64,000 nt of DNA, taken from positions 372,001 through 436,000 of the forward strand of contig NC_092403.1 of assembly GCF_009017415.1 (NCBI RefSeq). Reading direction: 5' to 3'. The stretch's first letter is position 1. Each line of letters starts with the position of its first letter. The notes below the pieces were generated by a model that had not been told where the DNA came from, did not search any database, and worked only from the letters and a program-made list of their open reading frames with translations. Of the stretch, positions 34,386-44,394 are shown in pieces. Origin of the DNA: Aspergillus flavus (Eukaryota; Ascomycota; Eurotiomycetes; Eurotiales; Aspergillaceae). Both the position numbers and the translations under genes were made by a program.

Positions 34386-34945
34386 ATTTCATCAATCGTG
34401 GAAGGTCAGCTCTAGTCACTCCAAGGCCACCTCCCCACCTTTTTCCCCCTTTCTCATATGTGTTGATGAGACTTAGTCTTCCTGTGTTGTTCCTACTACT
34501 CACCCAATCTGTACATAACGACGTCCGATTAATACCCTGGGACATTGCACGTCTTAAATAATCTATCCATTCCTGTAATACGGAGGGACTTTCTGAAAAC
34601 GGCTGATCATGTCGGTAGTATGCTGATACTATCCAATATGCTACTAATACAAAAGCATCTTTAGACAGCTTTATATTCTCGTATCATAGCTCATGGTTCA
34701 CTCCACCCAAGGTTCCACTGTTGCGGCTATTACATCGCCCGTTATGGATAGACTGAGCCCTGTTATCCAGATGACCCATGCTGACCCTCGCCTGAGGTGT
34801 GCAAGGCTCTTAATATCTCTCTATCTGGAAGCCTGATTGCTATAGATCCCATTGGAAGCGTCTGTCATAGCAACACCTCTTTCACACCCTACAGCAGCCA
34901 AGGATGCTCAGACCTACTCTTCCATTGGTTCATCCCAGCAACCAA
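34386..34945. other. Intergenic region
   Basis: No gene was recognised. The right part may contain eroded sequence from the neighbouring FAD-oxidase relic. Confidence 0.45.
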
Positions 34946-35600
34946 TTACCACGCAGCCCCCTCCGATGGCAGGCATCCAGTAGGGGAAGTGTAATCAACG
35001 AGAAACGCTCGAACCACTTCCCAGAAGCAATCGTCCGCGGTTACGGATACAAACGAGAGAATCGCCGATGTTGTTTTCTCCTCCGAATGAGGACAACAGC
35101 GAAAGTCCCTCCACCACCGCCACTCAGAGCCCAGTACAGATCGACGTTCTGCGTGGGTGATGCAATCAGAACCTCCCCCGTGGCTGTCACAACCTCCCAC
35201 TCCAAGAGTTTGTCAACTGACGTCGATATCGCGATCCCAGCGGCCCATGGCCTCCGCCCTGAGTGTAGCCGCCTGCTATTCGGATGTCTGGATAATGACC
35301 AGTCACAATAACAAAGCCTGATTTGTGGGCGGCGTTTTGAGCTTTGGAGCCCTGTATTCCTGCACCAATGCGCATTGTGGGCCCGCTATAACGGATATAT
35401 CCGGGCATGGATTGGACTAATTTGAGGTGATGTGTCCAGAAAGCAACAGCGGCAGGCCCAGGGGATTTACCCATAAAATCATAGCCTGTGTTCCGGATAG
35501 CAAGGCGAATATTTCGTTTATCCGTGAGATAGAGGACCTTCTGCACGTCTGTGGTTGACGCTACATTAACAGCGTAGCGAGCAAGTGGCCCCATGGTGCA
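34946..35600 (-). pseudogene. FAD-linked oxidase relic, N-terminal FAD-binding half
   Basis: Read on the minus strand, this is the FAD-binding domain of a BBE-like (berberine bridge/6-hydroxynicotine oxidase) enzyme. It shows CTMGPLARYAVNV, IRLAIRNTGYDFMGKS, FWTHHLKLV, the P-loop-like GGYTQGGGHGPL, then, after a one-base frameshift near 35245, LLEWEVVTATGEVLIASP and YWALSGGGGGTFAVVL. Homology ends after FWEVVRAFL near 35000. An upstream exon-like piece (to about 35750) ends at a gtgagt donor. The frameshift and the missing C-terminal half make this a pseudogene. The matching C-terminal half lies on the opposite strand at 35877-36512. Confidence 0.75.
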
Positions 35601-35876
35601 GGGGCTGCTTGCAGGGGTTAACGGAGAGCAAGAGGAGTTAACTCACCAGGCGGTGGCACCACGCTGTGGCTTGCTCTTCCTAGTACTCTTGCGTCAGATT
35701 TGTCTGTATTTATCGCGGGACCTATAACATTTCGTAGTGGTAGAAAAGAAGAACCAGAGTCCTACCGGGCCTTTACATGGCTGCTACAACGAAGGTATAA
35801 CATGATGTATGGTAAGCTTTGTCTTTTTCTCTAATGAGCTCAAGGTTGAAAGAAAAGAGGATATCTGACTAGCCAG

Positions 35877-36512
35877 ATTACTCCATCAACACTTTTCCAA
35901 CGTATTACGACTCAGTCCCGACAGCCGCAGTGAATGTAACCGAGCTTCGGCGGCGCCTCCTCTCCCGATCGACACTCCAATCCGACCCGAGTGAGTTAAT
36001 CTTAGCTATATAGGGGATACTTGAGTATAGTGATGCTTTTTCTGGGTGCTCACTGAACGTGTCCAGGGCAAAGAACAGGATATCTTCTAGTACTGCCATA
36101 AATCCTACCTGGCACGAGGCTGCGGTGTCTGCTGTGATTGGAATATATAATCCTCTTTCATCCTTCTTTCCCTTCTCTTTTCATTCTTTTCGTCACATAT
36201 ACCTAAGCTTACGTGACGACTTTCAGGCCATTCAACTATACAGACCGACAGGTAAATGTGGACGGGCAGAAGCTCATGACCAACGCGCTGTTTGTACAAC
36301 TGGAGGCTCTTACTGCCCCTGAAGAACTAGCGGGCGCCTACCTCAACGAAGACGCCTGGAACGAACCGGATTAACAACCAACCTTTTATGGCGGGAATCA
36401 TGACCGGCTCCGGGAGATCAAGGACCTGCGTGAGATCTTTTGTGGGAGGACTGCAGTGGGGAGTGAGCGATGGGTGGAGCGTGAGGATGGCCTCTTGTGT
36501 CGGGCTGTTTGA
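35877..36512 (+). pseudogene. FAD-linked oxidase relic, C-terminal half on the opposite strand
   Basis: Read on the plus strand after a ctag acceptor: DYSINTFPTYYDSVPTAAV, then RRLLSRSTL, an intron, AINPTWHEAAVSAVIG, then LTAPEELAGAYLNEDAWNEP, TFYGGNHDRLREIKDL and TAVGSERWVEREDGLLCR. This is the BBE C-terminal substrate and FAD-covering domain. A stop (TAA) replaces the expected Trp after NEPD. Together with the minus-strand N-terminal half this indicates one ancestral gene broken by an inversion, with about 70 middle residues lost. An alternative is two relics from different paralogues. Confidence 0.7.
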
Positions 36513-36901
36513 TGGAGCTCTGTACTTAGACTAACGGCAGAGGGTTATTCCTTTTAGTACTGTATGATATTAACACAGTCTACTTCATATAGATTGAAGT
36601 CCTCCAGCACGGACAACGTGCAAGGACCAATCAACGTGGGACCAACTGGGCCCACTACCATACCTGGTCAGGACTAGCGCCTCGGCTCTCAGCAGGACCG
36701 AAATACATCGTTTTAATGATTCCATTGAGGTCCCATATCCAAGAGACCAGTTTGCCAATCCTGATATAAGCTGATTGATTGGTTTACCCCACCACCGAGT
36801 CACAGGCATTCTGTAGCGCTAGCTTTGAGCTTGCCAGATCTTCACAATCTCATTGTGCGTTCAATCCTACGCGGACTGTGTGATATAGCCAGCTGGTGCA
36901 C

Positions 36902-38508
36902 ATGGGAGACAATTGCCGTATCGATGATACCTTACTCGTCCCTTCCATGGGCAAGGTCCCGATCCGATCTCGAACAGGCTGCTTAACGTGTCGACGCCGT
37001 AAGAAAAAGTGCGACGAACGGCATCCCGTATGCAGCGGATGCGACAGAAACCGGCTTCCCTGTGAGTGGGTTTCTAATGACCTGGTGCCTAGAACACGAC
37101 GGCCACGTGGCCGTCGACAGCTCGCGGTGACCCAGCTACCACATGAGGCACAGGCAATGGTCAATGTGTTTGCCGTTCCGAAGCCCGGGATGGTGCAGCG
37201 ACTGTTGTCACACTTTATAGATCACAGCCCGAGATGGTTATCAACCAGAACTGGGGAGCGGAGATCCGACTTTCTGCAATATTTGCTTCCCGCGGTATCG
37301 GGAAACCTATTGGTTCATAACTGCGTTCTTATGATTGCCTCGGCTGATCTGACCAAGTATTGCCGCGACGACATCGAAGTGCAAGCCGTAGCAGTAGAGT
37401 ACTATGGGAAAGCTGTTTCCGCTTTGCAGGGATCGCTGAACGAGGAGTTGGCTACTATGGCTGCATATAAAGTATCGGAATCCGGTTAGTGGTCGGATCT
37501 GTCATAAAACTTGCGGTTCGAGCTCTAACCTTCACTAGATTACACACCTTTGGCGGTCCTGCTGTTGTGTTTGCATGAGGTATGCACCAAAGCGAAGGAA
37601 CCTCCTCCACTTCGCCGTTCCCTAGTTGGCTTCGATTTAGAAGCTAAATGTAGCAGTGCCAAAACTTTACAAGCAGCACGCGCATAGTGCCTCATCTCAA
37701 CGCTGCCGCCGCACTCCTGCTTCGTCGCCTTCATTACACCCCCGAAGACCTGGCCCTACGAAGTTTTTTGTTCGAACTATTTTGTTACTATTTCTCCCTG
37801 GTGGCCTTCTCGCATGGCTCCAAACTTTCGCTTTGTCAAGCATCCGCCATTTTTAACTCTCCCATTGTCACCCAGTATCTCCAGCAAGGCAACGTCATGG
37901 GCACCTCGCAACGTCTCTTCATGTGTATCTTCCGAATTTCTATGTTGGTGGAGAAGGTCACATCTGAGAGGCAGATTCACGACTCACCGGCACGAGCAGA
38001 GCTTGTCATGCTTGAAGAGCAGCTGATCGCCTGGCAAACTGAGCTTCCAAGTAGAAGAGATGCGGATGTCGCTTGGCTGAACGATGCAATAACCTCTGAG
38101 CTCTACCGCCTGGCATGTCTGATATATATCAAAAAGGTTCTAGACACCTCCTTGTCTGACCACAGTCCACCCATTCAGGCGCTTGTTCTAGCATTCGTTG
38201 AGCATTTGGGCCATCTGCCACCCGACGCGCCGTCAAATAACATTCTTTGCTGGCCTTTAGTTGTCGCGGGGCTTTCTGCTGTAGTGGTTACCCACCAGCG
38301 GGCCATTAGCACAAGGCTGGGCCAGATCTATGACATATGGCGGTCCGATATACTTTGTCAGAGTGCCGCATTTCTACGACAGAAGTGGCGCGATGATCGG
38401 AATCATTCCGCAGCGGCCTCGTACGGAGAGCATGGGAAGGGTCAAAACGACTCACCGGTTGCGATCAATGATATACTCAAGCTTCAGTTCCCGGTCATTC
38501 TGGTTTAG
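36902..38508 (+). CDS. Zn2Cys6 transcription factor
   Basis: Three exons (36902-37484, 37539-37579, 37654-38508) joined by GT-AG introns of 54 and 74 bases, both in frame, giving about 492 residues. The DNA-binding domain is near residues 22-50: CLTCRRRKKKC, C-x2-C (CSGC) and PCEW, a canonical C-x2-C-x6-C-x6-C-x2-C-x6-C. A basic patch follows (RTRRPRGRR). The rest fits a fungal-specific transcription factor domain of the Fungal_trans_2 type, with Leu-rich helices. An internal ATG at 36947 (MGKVPIRSR) is an alternative start closer to the zinc cluster. It is about 4 kb from the metabolic cluster, with GNAT and F-box genes between, so its target is uncertain. Confidence 0.83.
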
Positions 38509-38902
38509 CTGGTGGCCTGAATGCATATGTGAAGTGAGCTTGTTTACATCATTTATCTCATTTCCCTCCACGAACGGTCTGCTGCCCTTCGGGGTCGTGT
38601 CTACTTACAGGATACACAATTGCAATACGTCGAGACAGTACATGTCGCATCCGTAGTCAATGTCTCCGTTCCCTAAATTACTGCAGGTGTGATCGTGTCC
38701 GGCTGAGAAGACCTAGAAATCAGTATAAGATGTGTCTGCTTTACACGCTATCAATTCTCCCATGAAGATCTCATCCAGACTCACTATATACAACTCTATG
38801 GATACATGCGTACATACAACGAACAACAACATATACGAAAATATACAAGCCCAAACCCCTGCGAAAAGCCCTCCAGTAGATGCCCAATACTCCAACAAAC
38901 CA

Positions 38903-39544
38903 TCAAATCCCAGGACGGCGCAAGATCCAATACAACAATTCCACCTTCTTCTCACCCTCACCATCAACACCTTCCCCCACAACAGTCCAACCACACTTCG
39001 TCAACACCCTCGCACTCCCCAGATTCGTCTTATCCGTGACAGCGCGCAAAGTCCCCACCTCTTCAGCTCCCTCACCGTTCCTAGAGACACCATCCCCAGG
39101 AACCGGTAACCTCCACCACGCCTCGGCAAACCCCCTCAGAGCCTCCGTCGCATACCCCATGCCCCACGTCTCAGGCAGGAATAAATACCCTACCTCCGGG
39201 CCGTCCTCCGGGGAAATAGACACGATGCCCATAACGCCGATGACATCGCCTTCCTCGGACTCCGTAGCATGGACTGCGCCCGAGATTGGTTTGCGTAGGA
39301 CGGCGAAATTGTAGTTTGGTTGTTCGCCTGGTTCGGTGTCTTGGGTGAAGCGTTCCATCCATTTACTTGTTTCTTCTGTGGTGGCGTCGATGCGGCCCTG
39401 GCGGGTCCAGCGCATCACGTCGGGAGTGGTTCGGAGGACATGAAGGGCGGGAAGATCCGCGGCCCGAAACGGTCGGAGGAGAAGTCGGGCCGTGTGGATC
39501 GGGGGTGTTTGGGAGTGGGTGGGGAGATGTGGTAGGATTGGCAT
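38903..39544 (-). CDS. GNAT-family N-acetyltransferase (RimJ/RimL-like)
   Basis: A single-exon gene of 213 residues. TARLLLRPFRAADLPAL at the N-terminus is the classic RimJ/RimL-type GNAT opening. VIGVMGIVSI with EVGYLFLPETWGMGYATEAL forms motif A, the acetyl-CoA pyrophosphate loop (GMGYATEA at about residues 124-131). TDKTNLGSARVLTKCGW is motif B. It transfers an acetyl group to an unknown amine or protein N-terminus in the cytosol. It is not obviously part of the adjacent cluster. Confidence 0.88.
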   Translation of the reverse strand: MPILPHLPTHSQTPPIHTARLLLRPFRAADLPALHVLRTTPDVMRWTRQGRIDATTEETSKWMERFTQDTEPGEQPNYNFAVLRKPISGAVHATESEEGDVIGVMGIVSISPEDGPEVGYLFLPETWGMGYATEALRGFAEAWWRLPVPGDGVSRNGEGAEEVGTLRAVTDKTNLGSARVLTKCGWTVVGEGVDGEGEKKVELLYWILRRPGI

Positions 39545-39921
39545 TGTTTTGGTCTTGGGGGTTGGGTTAGGGTTGAATATAAGTAAACTTGGGTTGGTGG
39601 GTGTTGTGGTGCTTTATATAGGTTCACCGAGACTGATAGTAGAGATACTGTGTGGTCCGTTGGCCCACTGGGATGAGTCATCTCGTATTCCATGCTCTCC
39701 GTTCCACTATCTGGTTTGTTGTATTAAACGCTTTATGGGGACCGTTATAAGGCCAATAGAGCTTACTGCGCGTTTATTAGTATAAGAATGGGCCGTATAT
39801 GTGAAGTCCCAATGCATGATTCTAAATATAGTGACAGACCTCTAGACCTGTACATGACAAGAATGCAGTGCCCACCTTTGGCACCTCATAAATTATATCA
39901 TGTCTGCACATTTCAACATAT

Positions 39922-41750
39922 CTAAACGATACCATCACTGAAACCCTCATTCACATACTCCCCACGAGCATCCTTAATCGCACCAACAATCTGCAACACG
40001 GCATCCCAAATCCTAGCGCGGTTCTGTAGCCCCTTGAGCTGCTTCCAATTGACAGTAATGTCCCGGTACAGTCGGTACCAGTTCGTAGTATGGTAGTGTA
40101 ATCTCGCCGGACTCAGATCGAGAACTTCCAATCTGTCCGGGTGATCCGGCCATTCCCACCGAGGGAGGTTGCGCAGCCATTCAGCCTGAACTTCAGGCAT
40201 CTCTTCACCGATAACAAGACTTTGTTTCTCCATGTCACGGTCCCACTCTTCCCGAGCTGCCTTTTCCTGGTGTACATCGTGCGCGATCACAGTCGCCCAG
40301 TGATACGGCGTCGGATCCGAAGACCATGCTTCATACAGCCATGGCATCTCCGTAACCACCAGCCGAAACCAGAGAGATGTTGGTAAGTGCGTGAAGGCGC
40401 GTGATGTGAGCCTGAGAGCGGCGATATCTGGGGAGTTAAGGTGGTCAACGATGATTAAAATGATTTCAATGGGCAATGCGCGGAAGGGATCTCGAGCGGT
40501 TGATGCTGGATTTATTGGACTCCTGGATTCGAAGGGGCTGTTGTTCACGCTGAATCCTCTGTCTGTGGAAATGGCGGACTGGATGATTGGTTTGAGTGAG
40601 GGGACAAATATGGGATTGGCGACTAGATATTCGTGTCCGACGGTATGATTCCAGACCTGTTCTTGTCCCTCTTTGACATCTTCGTTGTCTTCGATTGGGA
40701 AGTGCTGGCTTTCCATACATGCTCTGTCACGAATCCGGACCAACGTGTCTATGTCAACCTCCCCGAGACACTGCTTGCTGGCCTGAATAAACAATTCAAA
40801 ACACGCTGGATGAAACGGTAGCCCGGTCTCATCCAGTTGCTCCTGGGACTGGTCTCAAGTAAGTACTCCGTATTCTACTACAGCGAAGCTAACAATAAGG
40901 GCCCTACCGTTTCAAGCAAAAACTCAGTTTCCGCCTGAATATTATCGATGCCATGTCGGACGGGAGCAAATTTCAACCCATATCCGGACGAAGGCATGTT
41001 CTCTGCGACGCCTGTGAGGTGATATCGACTTTTGTGTTCGAACTCCATATCATCTGGCCTAGGTTCCCAGTCTTCTCGCTTTGCAAGGATACACTGAACA
41101 GTATGACAACCGGTCATTTCTTCGGCCGATATATTCTTCCCTAGGTATCCTTGGGTATTTCGGCAGTCAGGACCAGCAATATGCTCATAGCATCTGGATC
41201 TGTTGTATGCATCCCGGTTCATTGTTCTAGAGCCATCTTCATTAATGATATAGATGCTCTCGCCTAGTTTTGTTGAAAGGGGGTAAAACATCGTGTCGTA
41301 TTCCGGCTGATCAGGTCCCTGTGCCTGAAACGTCCACTCTGGGTCATCCGCACATTCACCGTAGCGCATATCCATACCTACAACCCCCCCATCGCTCGCC
41401 CCCGAGTCATATTCCAGAGGTTCATTGTCAGACTGACTTTCATATTCATAGTCGGGATCATCCCCAGGAATACCATCCATCGGATCATCATCATACAACC
41501 GCGGCGTCGGAGTAAAAAACCCATAAAACTCAGCATCTCGGAGAACCATACAGCATCCCGTCTCCGACGAGCAATTCTCATATTCGCGCCGGTATTGCGC
41601 TTGCTCTTCCTCGCTTTCTTCATCCCTGGTGAAGTCACGGCCTTCGATCCAGCCTCCGCGACCACCGGGGCCGAAAGCCGCTGATCGCGGTTCCCCTTTG
41701 GAGCGGATGCGGCTAATGTTGAAGCTCACGCCGCAGAATTGGCAGGGGAC
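39922..41750 (-). CDS. F-box domain protein with CxxC N-terminus, 5' end partial
   Basis: At least two coding exons. The upstream one (41750 to 40908) begins with CQFCGVSFNISRIR, the CxxC motif that opens a family of Aspergillus F-box proteins, and carries an acidic region (DDDPMDGIPGDDPDYEYE). A 59-base intron (40849-40907) keeps frame into the exon ending at 39922. That exon holds GLPFHPACFELF and the F-box FRALPIEIILIIVDHL followed by LRLTSRAFTHLP at roughly residues 120-165 of this exon. Total visible length is about 570 residues. The exon with the ATG was not located. A plausible acceptor (cag) precedes 41750. The expected role is SCF ubiquitin-ligase substrate adaptor. Confidence 0.72.
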
Positions 41751-41952
41751 CTGGGATTTGAAGTTAGGATTATTGGCATGGGATATTTATGTATAGATGT
41801 GGTGATTGTTCGAGGAAGATAGTAGGCTTAAGTCACTTGAGGGGAAGATTTACTGACTTCCCAGTATCCTGGATTTGAATAGTTAGTTGGGTGTACATTG
41901 CACATTTAGTCCATTTAAGAAATGGCATACCCATCTTGGTTGTTAGGAGAGG

Positions 41953-42285
41953 CTATATCGATATATTAGACCTCAATGACGTTGCAAGTTGGTTCTGCTT
42001 CTCAGGGGCAAAGGTCGATGAGATATATGTCTGTGGGATCTCGTATTCACCGCTAACGTCGATCTGATCTATTCTCAGGAACGGGCCCACTATTACGAGT
42101 TGCACCCCGCGTTGAGAGCCAGGCAGCACCAGGGAACGTATGGGCCGTATCCGGATAGAGCCGACTATGTAACTTGCGAATCTCACCGTGATATCTCTGC
42201 TAGCTGTGTAGCCTAAGACCTTGTTATGCCCACCGACCACCTTGTAGGCGAATGCGGCTAACTCGCTTGGATAACACGATCTCAA
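41953..42285 (-). CDS. Hypothetical protein, possible relic
   Basis: A 110-residue frame containing FAYKVVGGHNKVLGYTASRD and SYIVGSIRIRPIRSLVLPG. I do not recognise it. The style (beta-rich, GSIRIRPI) resembles C-terminal regions of F-box-associated proteins, and it lies next to the F-box gene. It may be a decayed duplicate or the 3' exon of something lost. Evidence for expression is absent. Confidence 0.25.
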   Translation of the reverse strand: MRSCYPSELAAFAYKVVGGHNKVLGYTASRDITVRFASYIVGSIRIRPIRSLVLPGSQRGVQLVIVGPFLRIDQIDVSGEYEIPQTYISSTFAPEKQNQLATSLRSNISI

Positions 42286-42363
42286 ATCTGGAGGAAAGGA
42301 TTCTGACAGGTCTTGCGGAATGATTTGAATTTAACATATAATTTCTCGTATCTTTCTAGGAGT

Positions 42364-43911
42364 TCATGCAGCGCTGGACGCAGGTTGTGGGATGAATAGG
42401 TCTACAAAATCACTAGCGGCCATCTTCTCGAACTTCGGTTGATCGACCGTGTCCAATATCTGCCCCACCCTCTCCGACGACAGCTTCAAACCCAAGTTCT
42501 GCTGGGCCTTCTCGCGGACCAGCTGCAAAGTCTCAGGTCGACGCACATGACCCAAGGGGAACGGGACCAATTCTTCCAACTTGGTGCCATCCCGTAGCGT
42601 CACCTCCAATGCGTTGGCCACGCTGCGGCACTGAGGATCATGGTAATCCCGGGTGAATGACGGATCTTCTTCCATTGTGGTGATGGAGCGTAGTGTTTCT
42701 ACACGAGGGTCACGAGCCCAGGGACTGCTGTCCTGGTAGTCAGCAGTTGTGATTTGACTGCCCTTGAGCAGGACCACGGCGACCATATAACGCAGGCAAT
42801 GGTCGCGATCTGCGGCATTATGCAGCGGCCCCTTCTTATTGATGATAATCATTCCAGCCTCCTGTGTTCGAGCTCGTATGTTGACAATGTCCTCTTCTGG
42901 CCGAAGCCCACGTTGAGCCAGCTTTTCTGCGATAGTCAATGCTGCTTCCACGGCGGTCAGTCCGTGCCCTTCAGCCGTCGAGACCTTGAAGAGGACTGTC
43001 TCCATGACCCAGCTAGTAAACGGACGGGGTAGCTCGAAGGTCTGACCCCGGTACAAGACGTCATAAAACCCCCAACGCGGGGTGGTGATAGCAGAGCGGA
43101 TACCGGGCTGGCCGCATCGAACCAGGTTGGCCAAATGCACAGCACGCATGCAGGCATCCCCAGCGGCCCATCCTTTCCGAGGTCCTGCATTTGGCGCCTG
43201 TCGATAGACCCGCAGCGGATGACCATCAGCCCACGCATGCGAGACTACGGCCCGGGCTTGATCGCGAGATAGACCCATGAGCCAAGAGACCATGGCGGAT
43301 GAGGCAACCTTGACTAAAATGACATGATCCAGGCCAACCTTGTTGAAGGCGTTGCGGATCTGGAACACTCCTTGGATTTCATATGCCTTGATCAGGGCAG
43401 TGAGGACCTGTTTCATTGAAATGACTTCATCTGGGTTGCCACGAGCGAGAGCCTCCCGGCTGAGAATGTCGGCAGTGCTGAGGATTGCACCAAGATTATC
43501 TGGTCATCGGTCAGGACAGACGGACGGTAGACGTGGGGATTAAGATTGTTGCTTACCTGATGGATGGCCCCATTCCGCACCGGGAAAGGCATCATTGTGA
43601 TCGAGGTACCGGATCATTCCTCCAAGGTCAAAGGCGCCCTTGAGGGCATCCACCTGGAATTGAGTACCGGGCAAGCGGAAGCCCCCTGGCACCGGGGCCG
43701 TCTGGGGCCAGACGGGGCCAATCATGGCGGCACATTCTGGGCTAGTATGGATACTTTCGATGGCAGCGCCTAGGGCATCAATAAGGGCTGCTTTGGCTCG
43801 TGTCCAGGCCGCTGGGGAGTCGATGTCATAGTCATAGGCGTAGTCGACGATCAAATCGATTACCTTGTCATAGGAAGGGCAATTATTGTCGTCCGCCGCT
43901 GGAATAGTCAT
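42364..43911 (-). CDS. 2-methylcitrate dehydratase-like (MmgE/PrpD family)
   Basis: Two exons (43911-43557 and 43499-42364) with a 57-base intron in frame, giving 496 residues, the usual PrpD length. Conserved blocks include YLDHNDAFPGAEWGHPSDN at about residues 102-120, corresponding to the PrpD active-site region and spanning the splice site. GWAAGDACMRAVHLA, TPRWGFYDVLYRG and GPLHNAADRDHCLRYM also fit PrpD rather than the CAD/IRG1 branch. The inferred reaction is dehydration of a 2-alkylcitrate to an alkylaconitate, by analogy with methylcitrate dehydration and with PrpD homologues in alkylcitrate clusters. It is divergently transcribed from the FAS beta gene through a shared promoter of about 480 bases that contains four copies of an 11-base motif. 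No mitochondrial presequence is obvious, consistent with a cytosolic secondary-metabolism paralogue. Confidence 0.88.
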
Positions 43912-44082
43912 TTTTGTTTTTGCGTCATAAGCTGTGATTCTTGTGTAGTTTCTCATCCTGCAAGTCAGCCTTATCTTATAAGCAAGCAATTGGTAAGCCG
44001 GAGTATAGAAGCCATCTTTTTCCGCCCGCTCGGCGCTCATGGGCCGCGACTCGGCTCTCGAACTCCGGCAACCACATCTCTC

Positions 44083-44201
44083 CGAGCGGCCCAGCGTAAG
44101 AACCCAGCGTAAGATTTTATGTGATTTCCGATTCCACACATTTCACTCATGTATAGTGATATTGAAGGCCGGACCGACCCAGCGTAAGAACCCAGCGTAA
44201 G
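44083..44201. promoter_or_regulatory. Repeated CCCAGCGTAAG motifs in the PrpD/FAS beta promoter
   Basis: Four exact copies of CCCAGCGTAAG at 44090, 44103, 44178 and 44191, arranged as two pairs. Within a pair the spacing is 13 bases and the pairs are 88 bases apart. Each pair is preceded by CCG/CGG-containing sequence: CCGAGCGG at 44083-44090 and CCGGACCG at about 44169-44176. Zn2Cys6 factors bind such triplets, so these are candidate operator sites for the cluster regulator. They could also be a simple local duplication. Confidence 0.45.
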
Positions 44202-44394
44202 ACTGGTTCCCGAATATAGGGTAAATAGTAGACCGTATGCCAACATATCTAGAGGTAGTTGGACAAAACAATTGCTGTCGCGCTGTGCTAGAACTCTAAT
44301 GACTCCCAGCGCCAAACACAAGTGAGACAACATTTTACTGAAGAAGAATATACTAGACACTATTGCCCGTCAGCACCTTCACTTCCATCTTACC

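Noticed and set aside
37540..37734. Stop codons suggesting the 36.9-kb regulator is broken
   Set aside because: A 74-base intron (37580-37653) removes them and joins HE to QCQNF in frame.
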